The notes under the pieces: model-generated | What the model was told of the DNA's origin: nothing | Databases searched by the model: none | The model's input: only the letters and a program-made list of their open reading frames with translations | Made by a program: the position numbers and the translations under genes | Source of the DNA: Synergistaceae bacterium | Lineage (GTDB): Bacteria; Synergistota; Synergistia; Synergistales; Aminobacteriaceae | Length of the DNA: 9,092 nt | NCBI GenBank assembly: GCA_017427625.1 | Contig: JAFRSL010000187.1 | Location: 1-9,092, forward strand | Direction: 5' to 3' | In this document: one piece after another, positions 5,988 to 9,092 of the stretch | Layout: every line of letters starts with the position of its first letter | Position numbering within the stretch: position 1 is the stretch's first letter

Positions 5988-6228
5988 GTTCGGCAAAAAT
6001 TCATACATATTACACTTGATAAATGAGAACAAATCCGCACATAAGGACTTCGGACAAGGCTAACTATTCCCTAAAATCATTCAACCCATCAATCACTCTC
6101 CCGGCATTCCTGCACTGGGTCAAAATCGGCTTCTGGAATGACGGTACAGGCCTCTTGTGATAATTATCCCCCTGTGCCACGCGCAAATCAGCGGGCGCGG
6201 TTATCCGTGTCTGATCACAAAATCTCAC
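5988..6228. other. Intergenic block without a supported gene
   Basis: About 240 bp between the DUF2442 gene and the surface protein gene. A 45-codon plus-strand ORF (ATG 6023, TGA 6158-6160, containing LPAFLHWVKIGFW) and an opposing 60-codon minus-strand ORF (6064-6246, containing RNAGRVIDGLNDF) overlap in the same stretch. Neither has a Shine-Dalgarno or a family I recognise. A short inverted repeat (CATTCC and GGAATG, about 24 bases apart) lies near 6104-6139. It could be a long 5' untranslated leader, a remnant or a dispersed repeat; nothing decides between these. Confidence 0.4.
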
Positions 6229-6247
6229 AGGAGGAATGATAATCATG
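6229..6247 (+). promoter_or_regulatory. Shine-Dalgarno and original start codon of the surface protein
   Basis: A perfect AGGAGG (6229-6234) lies 10 bases before ATG 6245-6247, in frame with the downstream 897-codon ORF. A second in-frame ATG at 6236 is too close to the AGGAGG. This marks the ancestral start, although translation from it meets TAA three codons later. Confidence 0.7.
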
Positions 6248-6298
6248 AAGTCATAAATTATCTCAGGTCTTCTCGTTCTTGCACTGTCGGCCGGAACA
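6245..6298 (+). other. Disrupted 5' end: signal peptide with in-frame TAA at codon 4
   Basis: Reading from ATG 6245 gives Met-Lys-Ser, then TAA at 6254-6256, then IISGLLVLALSAGT, joining the downstream frame as LLTGFAGTARAQ. Ignoring the stop, this is an ordinary Sec signal peptide with a basic start, a hydrophobic core and an Ala-Arg-Ala cleavage site before Gln. One base change from a sense codon (for example AAA, Lys) explains it. Between the stop and TTG 6299 the only near-start codons are ATT 6257 and CTG 6284. Confidence 0.75.
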
Positions 6299-8992
6299 TT
6301 GCTGACAGGATTCGCAGGAACAGCGCGCGCTCAAGAGCCTCCCGCCATCGAGGACACCTACACCATTGACGGCGTCACCTACTACAACATCAACTCCGCC
6401 AACTTCGACAGCCCCAAGAAGTTCTACGAGGACGTGTTTAAGGCAAAGCACAGCTCCCTCGGAGACCGCTCGCTGGCCGAGCTGTGGATGCTGACAGCCG
6501 TGGGCGTGGAAAGGGGAGAGCGAACTCTCTCAATGAATGGTATGTCTTCCGTGCTGGACTGTGCTAAAGAAGTCGCCCTAAAGGGGCAGTACGGGTCGGG
6601 CAACGATTACGAGGGCAACGATTACGAGTACACGGCTCCGAAGTGGGACAACGATGAATATGTGGAGACGACCCTGCGTGTCAAGGGATCTATACGTGAG
6701 TTTGCCTTGAGAGTGCGCTTCTCGGACTTCAGAGTCGGCGTGATCCTGCCGGGAGACGTGGGGCACTACGTCTCGACGTTCAGTGAGCCCGACACGCCGA
6801 GTGGCAGATATATCGCGATACTGACGAACGACACCGGCGTGGCAGAACCCTATAGCAAGACCCTGTCGAAAACTATTACCGCGAGCCTCACGAGCACGAT
6901 CAACCACTCCTTTGCCTACGGCTTTACGGAAGGGGTAAAGGTTACAGTCGGGACAGAAGGAACCGCCGGAATCGTCGCCTTCAAACTTTCCAGCGAGCTG
7001 TCCTTCTCGGCCTCCCAGACCATTTCGGACGGGTGGTCGAAATCGGAATCAACAACGACCAGCAAGACCGAGAGCGACACTGTCTCTGCCAATTTACCGC
7101 CCTACACCACCGCGATATTGAGGCAGAGAGAGACCAAGTCCACCGTCACCACGAAATACAACTGCCCCGTCATGCTCTCGTACAAGGTAGCAATCAATAT
7201 TAAGCTGAATGGCCGCACCTACGCCTATTCCTTCGGTCCAAAAGCTAGGGAGGACCTCAAGCAGCGCGCGCTTGTCGATGTCGATTACGACCCAGAGGGC
7301 ATCAAATGGGAGACAGTCCTCTCGGACAAGTCCTTCAAGGCGTGGAAGGAGTTCAAGTATGCCGTGGAGATGATCTCCACCCACGCGCCCATGTCCTCTA
7401 CCGGCGCGAAGATGGTTTACGAGGATAGAGTTGTTAACAACGAAATCACCGGCATGACGGCTCTCTATCCGCTGAGCTACGTCTCGCTGGGCATACCAAA
7501 CGTCTGGTTCATCACCCAGAATAAGGACATGACAGTGGCCAACATGCCAATCACGGCGTACTCCTACACCAACTACCTGCCCGTCGGGGGCTACAACAGC
7601 CTCGGCGGGGCGTACTACGGCTTCAACGTGGGCTACGGCCAGTGGCGCGTCGTGGACGAGGCCGGGAATGAGCTGTCCGGGGACGCTGCCCCCGTCGTGC
7701 TGGAGAAGACTGCCGGCGGCTTGAAGTACACGGCGGTAAGGCCGGGTAGCTGTTTCTTAAGGTATTTCATCGACGAGAACACCTATCCCATCAGCCCAGG
7801 CGCGAACTCCTATATCAAAAATTCCGACCTTGGCAGAACCGCCCAGATGAAGATCAATGTCATGGGCGAGAAGGTGGACTACCAGATCGACGGGGAGTAC
7901 AACGGCATCGTGAGCGCGGATCCGGAGAGCATAGAGGGCGACGAGAAACTTGAGGTTCACGCCTACAACTCCTACGATATCGAGGTGGCTGCTCCCTATT
8001 ACTGGGAGGCACGGGAGTTGAATGGCATTACCATGACAACCGACGGAATGGTGTCCTTTACCGAAGGCGGAACATTCCACGTGCGGGTTCACAATAACGC
8101 CGACGGAAATAACTATTCCAGCTGGAAAGAGATCAAAGTCACGGCGTTGGGCGATGACTATGTTGAGGAGGACATACCCATTGTACGCACTGAGTTCGCG
8201 GACGGCGACACGCAACTTGTCATCACCGGGCGTTTCATAGGCGGGGTGAACGTCAGTGAGTACATCGAGGGCGAGGGCAAATTCCATGTGGAAACCCACA
8301 CTAGCAGCGGGCAGGAGACGGCTGTCAAGTACACGTGGGAGGCACAGGAGACCGGGAAGGGCATAACGATTGACGAGAACGGCCGAGTGTCCTTCGACAA
8401 CTCCGGTGTTTACCATGTGCGGCTAAGGAGCGAGAAGGCCGCTAACGCAGATGACAGCGATGCGATTACTTCCGAATGGCTGGAGATATGGGTAAACGAG
8501 AAAGCCACGGCACGGCTTTTGCAGGCTCCTTCAGCACCCGGCAACTACTCTAACGGAAAGACGCAGGCTCTTCTGAATGACGACGCACGTTATGAGGGCG
8601 GAGTGAGAATGTTCTATGGCCTAAGTTCGGACGACGTAACGCCGGCGAAAGAGTACAGCTCGTTCATTCCGGAGGCATCCGCGTCAGGGACATATTACGT
8701 CTGGTGCATGGTGCAGGGCGATGAGAACCACAATGATTCGGCCCCCGTGTGTGTAATCGCGACTATCGCTGGAGATTTCGTGCCAGACCTAGAGCCTGAT
8801 CCAGACCCAGCCCCCGATCCAGACCCCAAACCAAACCCAGAGCAAGAGCCAGACCCAGACCCAGACCCAGAACCTGAGCCTGCGTCTGTTCTGGGTGTAG
8901 GCAGTGCAAGCGGAGGCTGTGATGCTGGATTCTCGGTGTTAGGATTGGGATTGATGCTGTCGGCTGTAATCATGAAGAGAAGAACGCACTAA
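6299..8992 (+). CDS. Synerg-CTERM-anchored surface protein with aerolysin/ETX-MTX2-like domain (start disrupted)
   Basis: Residue numbers count from TTG 6299, the first usable NTG codon in frame; the true start was probably ATG 6245 (see the separate entry). Residues 12-180 form an N-terminal domain I do not recognise. Residues 184-303 look like the beta-pore-forming module of aerolysin-type toxins. Ser/Thr-rich alternating strands (SKTLSKTITASLTSTINHS) are followed by a Gly/Thr-rich putative membrane hairpin (about 212-238), then WSKSESTTTSKTESDTVSA and the family-like LPPYTTAILRQ. After a middle region, two tandem Ig-like repeats occupy about 526-617 and 637-735, and a third Ig-like module with GTYYVWCMVQGDENHNDS occupies 738-825. 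A (Asp/Glu)-Pro stalk (829-861) and the Synerg-CTERM signal (868-897) complete the protein. It is probably an exported, cell-surface protein, possibly cytolytic or adhesive. The lipid or peptide target is unknown. The long open frame argues that the N-terminal stop is recent. Confidence 0.8.
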   Translation: MLTGFAGTARAQEPPAIEDTYTIDGVTYYNINSANFDSPKKFYEDVFKAKHSSLGDRSLAELWMLTAVGVERGERTLSMNGMSSVLDCAKEVALKGQYGSGNDYEGNDYEYTAPKWDNDEYVETTLRVKGSIREFALRVRFSDFRVGVILPGDVGHYVSTFSEPDTPSGRYIAILTNDTGVAEPYSKTLSKTITASLTSTINHSFAYGFTEGVKVTVGTEGTAGIVAFKLSSELSFSASQTISDGWSKSESTTTSKTESDTVSANLPPYTTAILRQRETKSTVTTKYNCPVMLSYKVAINIKLNGRTYAYSFGPKAREDLKQRALVDVDYDPEGIKWETVLSDKSFKAWKEFKYAVEMISTHAPMSSTGAKMVYEDRVVNNEITGMTALYPLSYVSLGIPNVWFITQNKDMTVANMPITAYSYTNYLPVGGYNSLGGAYYGFNVGYGQWRVVDEAGNELSGDAAPVVLEKTAGGLKYTAVRPGSCFLRYFIDENTYPISPGANSYIKNSDLGRTAQMKINVMGEKVDYQIDGEYNGIVSADPESIEGDEKLEVHAYNSYDIEVAAPYYWEARELNGITMTTDGMVSFTEGGTFHVRVHNNADGNNYSSWKEIKVTALGDDYVEEDIPIVRTEFADGDTQLVITGRFIGGVNVSEYIEGEGKFHVETHTSSGQETAVKYTWEAQETGKGITIDENGRVSFDNSGVYHVRLRSEKAANADDSDAITSEWLEIWVNEKATARLLQAPSAPGNYSNGKTQALLNDDARYEGGVRMFYGLSSDDVTPAKEYSSFIPEASASGTYYVWCMVQGDENHNDSAPVCVIATIAGDFVPDLEPDPDPAPDPDPKPNPEQEPDPDPDPEPEPASVLGVGSASGGCDAGFSVLGLGLMLSAVIMKRRTH
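6598..6627 (+). repeat. 15-bp tandem duplication in the surface protein gene
   Basis: GGGCAACGATTACGA occurs twice in direct succession (6598-6612 and 6613-6627), giving GNDYEGNDYE in the N-terminal domain. The copies are identical, which suggests a recent slippage event that kept the frame. Confidence 0.9.
6848..7207 (+). other. Aerolysin/ETX-MTX2-like pore-forming domain (region within CDS)
   Basis: This segment encodes residues 184-303. It shows the hallmarks of the aerolysin superfamily core: long amphipathic Ser/Thr strands, a Gly-containing central hairpin, a polar WSKSESTTT strand pair and a Pro-Pro turn followed by Tyr-Thr-Thr. The assignment is from pattern, not alignment. A non-toxic structural homologue is possible. 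Confidence 0.6.
7874..8503 (+). repeat. Two tandem Ig-like protein repeats
   Basis: Repeat 1 (residues about 526-617) and repeat 2 (637-735) share an order of motifs. These are YYWEA then YTWEA, GITMTTDGMVSF then GITIDENGRVSF, GTFHVRVHN then GVYHVRLRS, and SSWKEIKV then SEWLEIWV. The DNA copies are diverged, so the duplication is old. The modules probably form beta-sandwich spacers that hold the pore-forming domain away from the cell. Confidence 0.75.
8783..8881 (+). repeat. Asp-Pro/Glu-Pro stalk repeat
   Basis: Residues 829-861 are mostly alternating Asp-Pro and Glu-Pro, with an internal hexamer CCAGAC repeated at about 8849-8868. Such acidic Pro-rich stretches commonly act as wall- or envelope-spanning stalks before C-terminal sorting signals. 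The repeat can change length by slippage in steps of two residues. Confidence 0.85.
8900..8989 (+). other. Synerg-CTERM sorting signal
   Basis: Residues 868-897 run GSASGGCDAGF, then a hydrophobic segment VLGLGLMLSAVIM, then KRRTH. This is the signature arrangement of the Synergistetes C-terminal sorting domain: a Gly-Gly-Cys motif, one transmembrane helix and a basic tail. The Cys may be a processing or attachment point; that is inference. Confidence 0.85.
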
Positions 8993-9003
8993 CCTTTTCG
9001 GAA

Positions 9004-9037
9004 GAATCCCTGTAACCTTTCGAGGCTGCGGGGATTT
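9004..9037. terminator. Hairpin between convergent genes, possible terminator
   Basis: GAATCCC (9004-9010) pairs with GGGATTT (9031-9037), and the loop contains a second small hairpin, CCT-TTCG-AGG (9016-9025). It starts 12 bases after the surface protein stop. No long T-run follows on either strand, so it is a weak intrinsic terminator at best. Confidence 0.4.
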
Positions 9038-9045
9038 CATAACGC

Positions 9046-9092
9046 CTAGTAGTCGCTCGGAAATTCACCTTCCTTGTCATCAACACTTTCAC
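9046..9092 (-). CDS. Possible 3' end of a convergent gene
   Basis: On the minus strand the frame entering from the right edge encodes an acidic tail, ESVDDKEGEFPSDY, followed by TAG (9046-9048). Acidic C-termini of this kind are common in real proteins, and the position beyond a hairpin fits a convergent neighbour. Fourteen codons are too few to name a family, and it could be chance. Confidence 0.35.
   Translation of the reverse strand, partial: ESVDDKEGEFPSDY

Noticed and set aside
6064..6246. 60-codon minus-strand ORF as a gene
   Set aside because: There is no Shine-Dalgarno and no family is recognised. Its start sits on the ATG of the opposite gene, and it overlaps another short ORF on the plus strand. 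It is kept only as a note in the intergenic block.
7757..8416. 219-codon open frame on the minus strand inside the surface protein gene
   Set aside because: It lies wholly within the plus-strand frame with its clear domain pattern, has no recognisable motif, and reflects the G/C-rich third positions of the real gene.
8783..8881. CRISPR-like short repeats
   Set aside because: The repeats are coding Asp-Pro/Glu-Pro units in frame, with no spacers.

Overview
The window points to a member of the Synergistota (Synergistetes), probably a host-associated or anaerobic lineage. The main evidence is the large protein at 6299-8992. Its C-terminus has a Gly-Gly-Cys motif, a short hydrophobic helix and a basic end, which matches the Synerg-CTERM sorting signal known from that phylum. 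The genes for cobalamin, methionine and S-adenosylmethionine (AdoMet) metabolism fit such an organism, but this is inference from sequence memory and no search was run.

Region 1 (1-88, + strand) is the last 28 codons and stop of a gene that looks like miaB (TRAM-domain end). It overlaps the convergent cobyric acid synthase gene by 44 bp.

Region 2 (45-5305, - strand) is a tightly packed seven-gene run. In transcription order it holds speD (AdoMet decarboxylase), a secreted alpha/beta hydrolase, metF, a stand-alone methionine synthase activation-domain protein, cobD (threonine-phosphate decarboxylase), a DUF3841 protein and a short cobyric acid synthase. Junctions are ATGA overlaps, a TAATG overlap, a 20-bp overlap, and gaps of 3 and 25 bp, so it reads as one operon. 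A good sigma-70-like promoter (CTGACA, 17 bp, TATACT) lies upstream of speD at 5379-5407. The theme is B12-dependent methionine synthesis and AdoMet use: MetF supplies methyl-THF, the activation protein rescues B12-bound methionine synthase, CobD and CobQ make the cofactor, and SpeD consumes AdoMet for polyamines. The cobyric acid synthase is only 288 residues. It has the ATP-dependent synthetase domain and the usual extreme C-terminal tail, but the glutamine amidotransferase domain between them is absent.

Region 3 (about 5370-5990, + strand) is a small accessory pair: a broken DUF4160 gene (one frameshift and one amber codon) followed by an intact DUF2442 gene. Region 4 (5987-6244) is non-coding or unresolved sequence with a candidate promoter.

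Region 5 (6245-8992, + strand) is the most unusual part. It encodes a large surface protein with an aerolysin/ETX-MTX2-like pore-forming domain, two tandem Ig-like repeats, a third Ig-like module, an acidic Asp-Pro/Glu-Pro stalk and the Synerg-CTERM anchor. Its natural start, with a strong Shine-Dalgarno and a signal peptide, is interrupted by an in-frame TAA at codon 4. The allele here is therefore either silenced, a young pseudogene, or read by an unusual route.

Region 6 (8993-9092) holds a hairpin and what may be the last codons of a convergent gene entering from the right.
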